From NCBI RefSeq assembly GCF_030272615.1, contig NC_081414.1, forward strand, positions 767,450,153 through 767,514,152: 64,000 nt of DNA, in the 5' to 3' direction. The first letter of the stretch is position 1. Every line of letters starts with the position of its first letter. The translations under genes and the position numbers were made by a program. Positions 45,939-58,407 of this stretch are shown in pieces. The notes below the pieces were generated by a model, which had not been told where the DNA came from, made no database searches, and was given only the letters and a program-made list of their open reading frames with translations. This DNA is from Cryptomeria japonica. Lineage: Eukaryota; Streptophyta; Pinopsida; Cupressales; Cupressaceae.

Positions 45939-46307
45939 GTTTTGATGTTTGTCAAAAAGGGGGAGTGAGTACCGTATCAAGGAGTATCGTGTCAAAGTAT
46001 ACAGGGGGAGTATACCAAGCAGAACATAGCATATGCACAGTTAATTTTGACTAGAAGAGTAGTGAACCGACTAGTACACCGAGCAGTGATCATCAAACAG
46101 AACCAAGTACAAAATATTGATCACTGAGCATGCAAAATCAGAATTTTGTATAGTATATTGATAAGGGGAGTATATCTGAATATACTATTTCATTGACAAA
46201 ATTATATGCTGTCAGTTTTGTCAAAATTTTGTAAGTATATAGATTTTTGAGTTATGACTTTGAAAGTAGTTTTGTCAAACATCTCAACTAATGTCAAAAG
46301 GGGAGAT

Positions 46308-47488
46308 TGTTACTACTTATTATAGGTGCCATTAGTTTTATATCTAAAGTCATTCAATATACTCTAGTCGGTTACTACTACCGAAACATTCAGTCGGTAT
46401 GCACAGAACAATCGGTTATAGAAGAAAGTAGTCACATAGCCCAGTATTCACCAAGCTGTCTACAGAGTAACAATCCATGTCTACCGAGCAGAAATAATGA
46501 TACACCAAGTTGATATACACTGAGTGAAACGTGTTACCAGATTCATTGAATCTAGACACACATGGGAAAACATGTTACAATATCGAGGAACATAGAACCG
46601 TTATCACATTGGAAATTGCACTTAAAGATTGTGTATGATTTTGAGGTCATCTAACCAATGAAATATTTTGTATAGTTATTCATTCGATAAATCATGTTTG
46701 TAAGATCAAAGCAATGAACTTGATCACCGACATAAGAGATCTATTTATACAACATGGATTGAGATCAGATAGAGATACATAGAGGTGTATGAAGCAAGAC
46801 ATGTATGATACATAAGAAAGCACTAATTGTTATGATTGTTACAGAGACACAAAGGTCACCGAAAAGGATTTCAGAGAACAGTCAAAGAACAGAGTAAATA
46901 GAAGGGTTTACTGAGTTATTCTATGGGTTACCAAGGTATGCTATAAGCTAGGTAATCTCATTTTGAGCACATAGAATTTGCTATAACATTCCAGATGTAA
47001 AGTTGCAGATATTTGTAAAGATTTTATTGTAATATTTTGAAGTTATAAGAGAAACCTTTAACAGGGTAAAAGACTCTAACAAAGTCTATAAATTGTAAAG
47101 CCTTTAACCAGGTGCAATATTTAGTTTAAGTGTTGTAAAATCCTTTAGCAAGGTAGATCTAATGATCTTGATACTCCTAACAGGGTAAGCTATCAGAAAT
47201 AGCTAAACATGTAGCTCTAACAGAGCAACCTTTATTATTGCAATAGTGAAGTTGTGGGTGCCATCCCCACCGCAATTTTTCTCTCTAACCAAGAGTTTCT
47301 GCGTAACCAAAATATATGAGTTATGGAGTGAATCATGTATGATTGTTATTTATTTGTTTTATCTTTATGTTATGTTGCAGCAGTTTTTGGTTTATGCATA
47401 ATAGTAAATATATTGTTGATAAAAGGATTTGAAGTACTGATTCACCCCTCCCCTCTCAGTACATTAGCTTTGCATATTGGGCCTAACA
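46308..47488 (+). repeat. 3' LTR of element B (1181 bp)
   Basis: Preceded by the polypurine tract AAAAGGGGAGAT at 46297-46307. It starts TGTTACTACTTATTATAGG and ends GCCTAACA. It preserves the uninterrupted version of the site where D inserted in the 5' LTR. Confidence 0.9.
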
Positions 47489-48660
47489 TCAGATGTGTCG
47501 GTGGAACCCTTCAAGAAGATGAAATTGTTGCTAAGGTGCTAAGATCATTGCCTCATGCTTACAAACATAAGGTAGTTGTTATTGACGAGATTAGGAATGT
47601 GACTACTGTGACAAGAGACATGCTAGTTGGAAAGATTCTTGCATTTGAATAGAGCAAATTTGGTGAATCACATGGAAAGTCTGAGACAACATTTAGAGCA
47701 TCTATATTCGGAAAGCAGAAGTATGATCCTGAAGAATGAAAAATATCCACATATGAAAGAGGGAGAAGACAAATGGAAGAGAAACAAAGAGAATTGGAAG
47801 AGTTTGAAGCATTGATTTCCCGGTGATTGCCTAAGGGAGTTGGTAAGTATGATGGAAAATTGCCTTTGAAATGTTTCTCTTACAATAAGATTGGACATTT
47901 TGCTTCTAGATGCTCGGAGATAATGTCTAAATATGATAGGCATGATAAATTTGATAAGAATGATAGGAACATGATAGATATGAGAAGCATGAAAAGTATG
48001 GCAAGTCCAATAAGCCTAACCAAAAGTATAAGCATCAAAAGAATTGTTATTATGCTATTGATGAAGGTGTTAGAGATGAAGAATCAGAAGGAGATGAAGT
48101 TGAGTTTATTTATATTAAAGAAGATGGATCGATACCTATTGATTCCACAAGCTGCACTATTGGGGAGAAAAAATTAGCTGCTAAAGTTGAAGAGAAAGAT
48201 GAATAGATAATTGACAGCGGTTGTTCACATCATATGACCGACATGATAAAAGAAAATTTGCGAATATAGAAAGATATGATGGTGGAATAATATGATTTGG
48301 AGATAACAAAGCCTGTGTGATCCATGGTAGAGGTTTTATTTCCTTTTATGGTAAGCATAACATTGATGATGTCTTGTATGTTGAAGTTTTGAAGCTTAAT
48401 ATTTTAAGTGTTGGACATATGGTTTGACAAAGGTTATGATTTGCAATTCAAGATTGGAAAATGCAAGATCCTAAATGCCTCTGGTATAGAGATTGCATAT
48501 GGAATTAAGACTAAAGTTAATATCTTTCATTGAATGCTGGTGAGAAAAGTTGTTCGATTGCTTAGATTGATGAGAGTTGGTTGTGGCATAGGAGAATGTG
48601 TCATGTTAATTTTGATTCAATGATTAAGACTAGTTCTACTCAAGCTGTTAGAGATTTACC
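47489..48660 (+). pseudogene. Copia gag-protease-pre-integrase remnant of element A
   Basis: The first five bases (TCAGA) are the duplicated target site. The frame then resumes with CVGGTLQEDEIVAKVLRSLP, exactly the gag continuation of 8717-9157. A zinc knuckle CFSYNKIGHFASRC lies at about 47869-47910; its second Cys is Tyr, so it is damaged. A protease-like IIDSGCSHHMTD is at about 48209, and the pre-integrase block WLWHRRMCHVNFDS at about 48577. Stops at 47650, 47737, 47824, 48205 and 48567, among others, show decay. After VRDLP at about 48658 the similarity to copia ends, at the LTR of element C. Confidence 0.8.
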
Positions 48661-49797
48661 TGTTGACTCTAAATTTTACTCTAGAAGCAAACAACCTTAT
48701 GGGAAATTCAGTGATGGGGGACCAATTGCATGAGACTCACTGAATGACCTCTGGGTTTGAGAAGCCGACTCTTCCTTATGGTTTTGAGAAAAGGGGAAGA
48801 AGTAAAAATTCAAAACAACAAGATCTAAATTACCGAGGCGATACGCCAGAGCATTTTCCTAAAATGTTATCAGTATATAAAACCCAAAGACATGTGGTTT
48901 TAAAGCCCATTCAATAATCTACATGTCTAGACAAAACCACAACTAAGATACAATCAAAATTCCTTTGCAACATAAAGAAATATCAATCATGCATCTAGAA
49001 GATAACAAGTGCAAAACATAGTTTAATCGGCATAATCTTAGATATATATTTTCAAAGTTATCAGAATCACAATAAAAAGAACATAAAACCATCAGAGCAT
49101 GCTGAAAAGAGGCATCACAAAGGCCGCATACAAAATTTGATTAACCTTCTTCAGAAAATATTAACAACTAAAAGGCCAAAATTCTAACCAAGAAAACTTA
49201 ATTGTTTCTTTGTAAAGTTCTGAATCCCCATAACAAGGAAAACACAAGCATAAATAGAGCCCATAGCTCTGCTAACAGCCCAAACATCCGCCAACCAAGC
49301 ATAACCACCCCTAAAATAGAAAAGATACGCCATGGCAGTCTTTAGAGGGCCTACCTAAAAAGCGCAGGAAAACACCCAACAAAATAGCCTCCGAAGTTGT
49401 TAATCTCACCTAGCTGCGACGATATTCCTACCCGCCTGAACAGAAAAACATGTTGTGGCACTCTGCAGGAAAACACACTGAAGGACATGCGAAAGAATAG
49501 AGGAAACTCTACAAAAGAGCCTGCCAACCAAAAACCTACCAACAATGCGAAGAGGACAGGTGTCTCCATTTTTCAAATCATGAGGTGAGGCCCAAAAGAA
49601 AAGCCAAGTCACCATAACTGATCATTTTGTCACCTTTGTGCTCTTTGAGACTTCGAAACGTAAAATCTGGGTCATCGGGGCAACATTGAGATGACACTTG
49701 GACCGTACGTCGAGCACGACTAGAAAGCTAAATAAAGAAAAGAGGCATCTCGATCAAAAAATTTGCCAGCTGACTTTAACCGAAAACAATGTGAACA
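48661..49797 (+). repeat. Putative 5' LTR of element C (1137 bp)
   Basis: TG start directly after the copia pre-integrase remnant and CA end just before a primer-binding-site-like sequence. No second copy is in the window to confirm it. Confidence 0.5.
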
Positions 49798-50102
49798 TTT
49801 ATTGGCGACTACAAGGGGGATTCTGCTTGCGGAATACGAGAACCCAAAATTGCTGGTTTGGAGACCAAACTTTATGCTAGAATGGGGCAAAGCAGATCAT
49901 AGACCTACTACAAGGGGGTCCAATCTTCTTCAGGGGGAAACACTTGCGATTCCAGATTCTGATAATGCTGATCCAGGCAGATAATTTTGTTAAAAGGCAG
50001 GCTGACTAGCTCATCATGGACCAACTTCAGGAGCGCGTAGAGCTGAGCTAAAGGGTGCAGGAGATGTTCAACCTCCTTCACAGAGATGGGACTACTCAGG
50101 TG
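49798..50102 (+). other. Leader of element C with a possible broken sense frame
   Basis: Primer-binding-site-like TTGGCGACTACAAGGGGG at about 49802, then plus-strand remnants such as VQEMFNLLHRDGTTQVLDE near 50057-50113, broken by stops. This could be the start of a gag, but the evidence is weak. Confidence 0.3.
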
Positions 50103-51329
50103 CTAGACGAAAGATCTATCCTGCTGCAAATGCTTGACCCAAATTAATACTTGTTCAACCCCTAGTACAGAACCATCCAGAGGGAACGGAGAAGGGAGGC
50201 CTAATGAGACAAACCTCTTTATATGTTGTTTGATATCTAGGATGGATATTTGCAAGGGTTCAAGTGCCACTGATACATGCATGATCATCTATGATGATTG
50301 ATGAAAATATTCATCTTCTTGATCAGTTGCCGATGGTCTGCTATCCCCTTTGCTCTCAATTCTTCATCTTGGGCTGCATATAACATTTGGATTAGGTCCT
50401 GAGCCATGGGAATCTTAGGATCGATGATGACCATAGAGTTGTTGACAAGGGCTCCCACCTCAGCATAGAGGAATTGTGATTCTTGGATGAATCTTAGCAT
50501 AGGCTGTAGTGAGGGGCTATATTGCTTAATGCTTTCCCAATGGGAAATATACAATTCAATTAGAATTGATGAAAAATATTGAGAAACCTACACCGAGGAT
50601 GAATATTTAGCAATTACGAAACCTCTTTTGTCTTGGAAGCTACTTTGTGCTACAAATCTTTGCACCTATTTCATTTGATGGTCACCTAGCTTTCTAGAGC
50701 GAGGATCCTGGCGCTTCCGTCTTGCACTCCTTTTTGGAGCTGCACTGTATGATCCTGTTCTTGCTGCAACAAAACTTCTATGTCTAGGAATTTCCTTTCG
50801 GATGATTCTAGACTATCCTCCCTACTCTGGAGCTCTTCTTCAAACCTCGCTCTCTCCTCTGAGAGAATAATTTGTGCATCACTTAGCTACTGGGCATATT
50901 CTTCCTTTAGACAGACTTCTTTGCGCAGCTGAACTTGCATTTGGGTGGCATCTCTCAAAGCTTCCCTTAGCTATTGAATCTCTAGGTCTTTCTCCTATAA
51001 TTATTTTAAGGCCACACTCATTGTCACTTCCTAGCCTTTCAGCTAGGTGCTCACGCTATTAAGGGCTGACTGCAACTTTCCCTTTTCTAAATTTTCCTGC
51101 GTTAACAAACCCTACAAGCGATTAATTTTTGAGCTTCGTGCCTTGTCTTCCTTCCTTTGCTGGGTCAGGGATTCTTTGATATGCTCATTCTGTGCTTGTA
51201 TCTTTTCCAGGAGACAGGTCTTCTTGATGAAATTTGAAGACACGACCTTTAAAGTTTCTTCCATCATCTCCACTTTGTTAGACACTGTAGCATTTTGAAG
51301 GCTGACGCCAATAGCATGCAAGGCGTAGT
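50103..51329 (-). pseudogene. Antisense ORF of element C, 3' part (coiled coil)
   Basis: Minus-strand frames hold LYAEVGALVNNSMVIIDPK and AAQDEELRAKGIADHRQLIK (50554-50285), and GSVLGVEQVLIWVKHLQQD (50200-50110). Upstream (51329-50600) is a heptad-rich coiled-coil region with many stops (EKIQAQNEHIKESLTQQRK near 51190). It continues across element B' at 62157. No family recognised. Confidence 0.45.
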
Positions 51330-52532
51330 TGTTAGGCCCAATATGGAAAGCTAATGTACTGAGAGGGGAGGGGTGAATCAGTACTTCAAAACCTTTCAAC
51401 AACAATATCTTTACTGTTATGCATAAACCAAAAACTGCTGCAACATAACATAAAGCTAAAACAAATAAATAACAATCATACATGATTCACTCCATAACAC
51501 ATATATTTTGGTTACGCAGAAACTCTTGGTTAGAGAGAAAAACTATGGTGGGGATGGCACCCACAACTTCACTACTGCAATAATAAAGAGTGCTCGGTTA
51601 GAGCTACATGTTTAGCTATTTCTGATAGCTTACCCTGTTAGGACTATTAAGATCTTTAGATCTACCTTGCTAAAGGATTTTACAACACTTATTGTAAATG
51701 CTGTACCTGGTTAAAGGCTTTACAATTTATAGACTTTGTTAGAGTCTTTTACCCTGTTAAAGGTTTCTCTTACAACTTCAAAATATTACAATAAATCATT
51801 ACAAATATCTGCAACTTTACATCTGGAATGTTATAGCAGATTCTTTGTGCTCATAATAAGATTACCTTACTTATAGCATACCTCGGTAACCCATAAAGTA
51901 ACTCGGTAAACCCTTCTATTTACTTTGTTCTTTGACTGTTCTCTAAAATCCTTCTTGGTGACCTCTATTTCTCTATAACAGTCATAACACTTAGTGCTTT
52001 CTTATGTATTACACATGTCTTTCTTCATACACCTCTATATCTCTCTCTCTCTGTCACACTACATGTATATATCTGATCTCAATCCATGTTGTATAAATAG
52101 ATCTCTTATGTTGGTGATCAGGTTCATTTCTTCGATCTTACAAACATGATTTATTGAATGAATAACCATACAAAATATTTCATTGGTTAGATGACCTCAA
52201 AATCATACACAATCGTTAAGTGCAATTTCCAATGTGATAATGGTTCTATGTTCCTCGATCTTGTAACATGTTTCCACATGTGTGTCTAGGTTCAATGAAT
52301 CTGGTAAAACATTTCACTTGGTGTATATCAACTCGGTGTATCATTGTTGCTACTCAGTAGACATGGAATGATACTCGGTAGTCAGCTCGGTGTATACTAG
52401 GCTTTGTGAATACTTTGTTCTTTAACCGACTGTTCTGTGCATACTGACTGAATGTTTCGGTAGAGGTAACCGACTAGAGTATATAGAATGAATTTGGATA
52501 TAAAACTAATGGCAACTTAATAAGTAGTAACA
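51330..52532 (-). repeat. 3' LTR of element B' (1203 bp)
   Basis: Reverse complement starts TGTTACTACTTATTAAG at 52532 and ends GGGCCTAACA at 51330. It is preceded (on the minus strand) by the AAAAGGGGAGAT polypurine tract. Confidence 0.9.
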
Positions 52533-52874
52533 ATCTCCCCTTTTGACATTAGTTGAGATGTTTGACAAAACTACTTTCAAAGTCATAACTCAAAAAAAAT
52601 CTATATACTTGCAAAATTTGACTAAACAAATAGTATATACATTAGTCAATGAAATAGTATATTTAGATATACTCCCCTGATCACTATACTGTACAAAAAT
52701 TTGATTTTGCATGCTTGGCGATCAATGTTCTGTGATAACTACTCGGTTCACTGCTCTATTTTCTATTCATTGTCAAAATTTGAATACTCTATCCTGCTTG
52801 GTATATACTCGATATATACCCCCCTGTATACTTTGATATGATACTCACTCCCCCTTTTTGACAAAAATCAAGAC

Positions 52875-55800
52875 TTAGTTACCATTTGGTGGTGGCAACT
52901 AGTCAAAAATGGATTTGTACTTTGTCTTGGCATCGGTGAGAGCAGTAGAGAGGGCATCCTTAACACTGTCCATGAGTGAATTCTGCACTTGAATTTTAGC
53001 TAATAGTGAAATGAGTCCATCTAAGGTGCTTCCCTCTTGCTGAGTGGATAGGGAGGTAGCTTTGTTGATATGTTCTTGGATGGATGAAAGATGAGGAAGG
53101 AATAATGTTTGAAGTGTCATTATGTCCATCCTTATCTTGTGTTCTTCATTCCTTAGTTCCAATTGTTGAGCCATGAGCTGTTGTAGCTTGGTATAAAAAT
53201 TCTGAATGGAATTAGGCTCAGTGGTCAACTTATTTGAGAGATCGGTGATCTATTTCTCAATTGCTTCTATTTTATTTTTGATGTCCTTAATTAATAGAGA
53301 GATTGTACAAAGTTTTTGAAATAAATAAAGAATGTGCTTGAGTTGAGGGGACAACTCAGCAATAAATTTGACAAGTTTAACTTTGCCAATGGCAATAGCT
53401 TTCTGTACCTCTTCAATCATTTTAGTAGTGAGTTCCTTGTCCTTTAACTTGCTCAAATATTCAAATGCATCTACTCTATTTGTCTCTATCTTGGTTAGGA
53501 GTGTACGTTAGGAAATTAGGAAATCATCACAAACAAGTATAAAATACTAGACATTAGCTCAATCACAAATGCATTCATTGCAATGATCTAATCATAAACA
53601 ACACTCAATAGAGACATGAGATAAAAGCATTCAAAAATGAAAGATTATGCAAACCATAGACATGACTTGAACGCTCCTTCATGCTGCTCCATTGTTCTTC
53701 TTTCCTCTTCAAATGGATTTGTGGATCTCACCTACAAGTGCACACATACAATTGAAAGCAAGATGGATATTGGTTATTGATCAAGAGTACTATAAGCATA
53801 AATTCGATAGTTTGATTAGGGATCCGGGATTTGGGATTAGCTTTGATTGAAAATCATCCAATTTATAGAAGAATTGGATAAATAACAAGATTAGCATGAT
53901 GCAATTCAAATGGAAATTGCAAATCAATATGACAAATTATGACAAATTATGCACTTTCCATGCACAATTTGATTGATTGATAATTGATGACAAATTATGA
54001 CACATTCTATGTCAAAATTGATTGATTGTCAATTATGACAATTTATGACAAATTGAAATGTCATTCCCATAGAATTAGGAGATGAAATAGGAGGGAAAAG
54101 GAATTAGAAATTAAGAAAATTAAAATTGATGAAAATTAGGAATTAGAAATTGATGGAAAAATAGGAAATTAGGAACTAGAAGAAATTAGGTAAATTAATT
54201 AATAATTTGTCATTTATTAATTAATTTACAAGAGGAAGAATAATTAGCCAATTAAATAAAGATTTAATTGTAATGAGAAGACTTAGGATTAATAAATAAT
54301 TTAGTAATCCTAGAGGAAGAAATGACAAATTAGGTTAAATGAATAAATCATAAAATCCTAGAAGACGAATTAGAAATGCAAAAATGACAATTAGGTATTG
54401 ATTGAAGATAATTAATGTCATGATTTTGAATTGATAAATGACCAATGCGACAAAATGATTTGATTGATAAATGCGCCAATTGACGAGGAACAATGACAAA
54501 TTGATCCGAATTGACATAATTGAGACAGACAATGATTGATAGCGAAATAATCGCAAAATGACAAGATTGACAAAAAGACAAGAACCGATGAAAAAATGGA
54601 TTGCAAGATGACAAGATTGATAATGACCACGATCGATGACAAATTGATCGCAAGATGACAAGATTGATAAACCGATCGCCAGATGATAAGATTGAAAAGA
54701 GGACAAAACCCTAATTAGGATTGACGATGTCCAAAATGATAAGATTGATGATAAGATTGATAAGAGAGCAATGATTGATGACAAATCGATCGCAAGATTG
54801 ACAAGAGGAAAAAACCCTAATTAGGATTGACGATGTCCAAAATGATGACAAATTAGCACGCACATTGATACAACAAGATAAGATCGATCAAAATCATGAC
54901 TGGATAATGTTGTCGACAAGACCAAATTTGAGGACGAGATGATTGAAGAATGCAGAAGAATGACTCGATGCTTGCAAATGATAAAAACCAAGTACGAATC
55001 ATAGGAGAAATGTTAATGTGACTCAAAAACCTAAAATGAGGCAATGCGCAAATGTTAAAGTATGACTTCGCAAGCGTTTGACCATTTTTAGGTGTCTACA
55101 AGGAGTTCATCCAGTTGAATGTGGATGGCTACATCTTTGGTTACTGTAGCTTCAGGTAGCATATCAGTTAAGAGTACTTTTACCTTCTGAAGTACTTTAC
55201 TTTTCTTTTGAATAGCCATTTGCTTCTCCTGTTCGGCTTTGGCTTTGCATAGTCCTCCAAATTCAATGAGTGCTTGCCCCTTTAATTTGGATACATCAAC
55301 ATTGGGCAACACTATTGGTTTTGACAAATCTAATTTGAAACTATGCTTTTTCATCTTCTTTTCTTTACCTTTCTATAGTTGGATTAAAATAATGGCTTGT
55401 GAGGCTTGTTGACCCTCGGTAGGTTGCTCGATAGAGGCAACACTTTGGTTGGTTTCTTTAGTCTCTAATGTAGCCATTGTTGTGTCCTTCGAGGCTTCAG
55501 TGCTTGGGGTCTCAGATGTAACATTTTTAGTGCTGGAAGGAGCTTGAGAGGTCTGTTCTTGAGAAGTACCTTCTCCTGCTGTTGTCTTGTGACCTTCTGT
55601 GCTTTGCTCCATATCCTTGGGGGCCTCAGTTGAGATAGGCTGATTGACCGGTGGATAGGGCTGAACTTGCTCCAAAATTGATTCACTGGTTACAAGTTGG
55701 GCATAAGCATTCCCCTCTATCATTTCCTATTCCGGTGCCTCTGTATCCATGATATCTTCATCTACTTGTATAGTGTCAGTAGGGTCCTGCTCGGTGATAT

Positions 55801-57854
55801 TAGGATCTTGGTTGGTGACATCAACTATTTCAACTTCAGCTTGCTCACCATCATTCTTGATTTTAAAGATTTCCTGCCATTTTCCCCTGGTCTCATTCTC
55901 TACATCCAAGTAAAGGCCATTCATCAATTTCAAAGCTCTTTGCTTGACTAGGAATTTTGTGTGGCAGTTTGTCAGATGTTCAGTAATCTCATCTACCGAC
56001 ATGTCTGGGAAAAGATGTACCAGACTTCTTTCACTCATCTATTTCTCCATATCCATGACATACTTCCATTTGTTGTCAATATGAAAATATAATTCATTTG
56101 GAAGTGACTTAGATAATTCCAATGGAGCCAATCGAAATTTCAATAGTGTGCAGATGATAGCTTCTTCTATTTGTCTCTTTTCATCATCAGATCTGGATTC
56201 ATACTTAACGTATCTAAATGCTCCAAATCCACCATATTGCTTCAAATTAGCACAAAAATTTTCAACACTATGTACATTTACGTTTTTGCTCTTGACAATC
56301 TAAAATTTACTTGCATCTTCAGATTCGATGTCACTAGACTCTTTTGCCAAAATGAGTCTCCGAGTAGATTTCTTGTAAGTTTTTTGTTACCTTTGGTGTA
56401 GCAACACTCTTTGTTTTCTTACTCGGTGAAGCTGCAGATGCTCTTGTGTTAGGTCACTTAGCAAGACGAGTTAGTGATACCTTTGATGTATCCTGTTTCT
56501 TTCTTTTCAATAGTTTTCCCTTAGGCAATTTGGTGCTCAGTGTTATAGCTACCTCTTGGGCTTCAGATTCCTCTTCGGTGATTACTATAGTGCCTTTGAC
56601 AGGTGTGGAGGAAGAACCTTCTCCAAATTTCTCTGTTAATCTCTTAATCATCTTTGTTGCCTTCCTTGTAGCTTTGGGTACTACAGTGCTCATTTTTACT
56701 TTTTCATTCACTTCTTCATATGTTCCATACCTCAACTCGGTAGCATGCCTTGGTAATGTTAGAAAAGCATCTATTTGTTGTTGTGTTATGTCAAAATCAA
56801 TCTCATAACCCATTGGTGGCAAAGATTGAGTTCTTGGTCCCACAACATTCACATAACAGTAATCAGTGTCCACTTCAAAACATATGTCATCCTTGTATTT
56901 CTCCACTAGCTTGGGTGGAATCCGGTACCTGTTATGCATCCTTTCCTAAAACTTGCTGAAATAATCATCCATAATATCATTAAAATTATCACCTAGCTTC
57001 TTGATGAAGTCATTGATCTAATGGGCAATTGGTCGGTGTAGCTCCCAAACAACTTTACCGACTGATGGAAAGAATTTTTCAAAATAGAAAAACATGCATA
57101 TTAACAGTGATCCAAACTTTAGTGTATTGGCTGAATTGTTATTCTTTGGTTTCCTTATGGTGTTCAGATTCTCAAACAGGTTTTTTAGCAACACCTCACA
57201 TAAATCAATTTTTATGCCTTTCTTCACAATTTTATATGCTAAGTCTACTACTGCACAGGGTACACTGTTTTCCCTTGCTGATTGGAAGAAACAATAACCT
57301 ATTACTCTAATGGCAAACTTTAGTTCTGCATCAGTGACATTGTTCAATTTTAGTCCTCTGCAATCAGATTCTACTCTGGTTAAACTAATCAATTCCTTTT
57401 GTGATATCATTTTCTGAGCTCAGGCATGATCATAAATAGGGTAATCGGTGATCAAATGAATGATTTCCTTAGTGATCTTAAATGGTTTCTCTTCTAGCCA
57501 CATGAAGTCATCATGAACTCTGCTTAAAACAAACTTGACCCGCTGGAGTTTGAAGACACGGGGATAGGTTAGGGCTTCAATCAATCCCTTGATCTTAATG
57601 TGCTCATACTTGCTATCCATTTTACCATCAGTGCACAATTCATCATATGTGTCTTTGATTTCAACGTGACCTAGTTCTTCAACTCAACATTTGGTAAAGA
57701 ATCTCACATCCTCGACTAATAAAACTCTATCCGAGATGAGTGAAAATGCAATTTTGTCATCCGGTTCAGATGCAATTTTGGGAGTTAAAGAGTATTTTAG
57801 TGAGGGCTTTTCGATGTTCTCAACAACAATAGGATTCTGGATCTTAGGTACCAT
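52875..57854 (-). pseudogene. Large unknown ORF of element B', broken and split by a solo LTR
   Basis: Minus-strand ATG at 57854 (MVPKIQNPIVVENIEKP) down to TAA 52877-52875. It is the same protein as 42603-45938, interrupted by solo LTR G at 53502-55100. Long uninterrupted segments include 57410-57018 and 56939-56454. Stops that break the other copy are sense here (for example QQQID at about 56780) and vice versa (stops near 57690, 57420 and 57018). The Ser/Thr/Glu-rich linker (55720-55380) and helical end (53456-52899) match. No catalytic motif recognised. Confidence 0.65.
53502..55100. mobile_element. Solo LTR G (1599 bp)
   Basis: Inserted in the unknown ORF of B' with the 5-bp duplication AGGAG (53497-53501 and 55101-55105). 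Ends are TGTACGTTAGG and GTGTCTACA. The B copy shows the empty site at about 45312. No internal coding region. The AT-rich interior has many copies of a GACAAATTGAT/CAAGATGACAAGATTGAT-like repeat at 54400-54850. Orientation is not certain. Confidence 0.85.
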
Positions 57855-58407
57855 CCTAGATTTTAGATAAGAATTAACAAAAGATCCTTAAGATTTGAAG
57901 ATTTTCAAACAATAGACACTTCACACTTAGCAGATAATAACAACTTGATATGATCGATAAACCAGCTTAACAATGCATTGAGATTGATGTAAATACCTTT
58001 GAAATTGACTTGGGAGGTGATTTGATTGCCTTTGATTTGCTTTGCTCTGCTTTCTTGAAAACTTGGTGAGTGAAAAATGATCGTGTAAATTCTTTAAGTA
58101 CACATTATACCTTATCGGGCTCCGTGTAGGTTAGGTCAAAAACATTAAATGCACTCGGTTCCACTAAACTTTCTTTCCTTTTTGCGCTTTAATCGAGTAA
58201 CCAGACTTTCTTCATTTACCGACTTGACAGACTTCCTGTATTCACCGACTTGACAATCTTCCTGTAAAGTGCTCCAAAAGACTTTGATAGAATTTCAAAC
58301 TTACTAATACATCTTAGTTATGCAGATTTTGAATTAAGTACATAATAAAATAGGAACTGTTAAGATTTAATCTTTGAGAGAATGCAGTCCCTTCATACCT
58401 TTACCGA

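Larger units (their letters stand above)
9158..47488 (+). mobile_element. Non-autonomous copia-like element B, with a 30-kb DNA element nested in its 5' LTR
   Basis: The ends are TGTTACTAC at 9158 and GCCTAACA at 47488, flanked by the 5-bp duplication TCAGA (9153-9157 and 47489-47493). Removing 9158-47493 restores the gag frame of element A. Without the nested element D the copy is about 8.0 kb: LTR of about 1182 bp, internal region 40684-46307, LTR of 1181 bp. It contains a gag-like zinc-knuckle ORF and a large unknown ORF, but no protease, integrase or reverse transcriptase. It would depend on another element for movement. Confidence 0.85.
7285..48660 (+). mobile_element. Copia element A (plus), split by B and cut by C
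   Basis: Element A comprises a 5' LTR (7285-8662), a primer-binding site, gag (8717-9157), then after the nested block 9158-47493 the rest of gag, protease and pre-integrase (47494-48660). At 48660 the reading is lost and the LTR of element C begins. The integrase, reverse transcriptase and 3' LTR are presumably beyond the right edge. All coding parts carry stops, so this is a decayed copy. Confidence 0.75.

Noticed and set aside
49351-49984. Short frames on both strands in the LTR of C
   Set aside because: They lie within the proposed LTR and leader, with no domain or conserved partner.
52021-52060. Short CT-rich run as a promoter element
   Set aside because: Simple-sequence run inside the LTR of B'. 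Nothing else supports a regulatory role.
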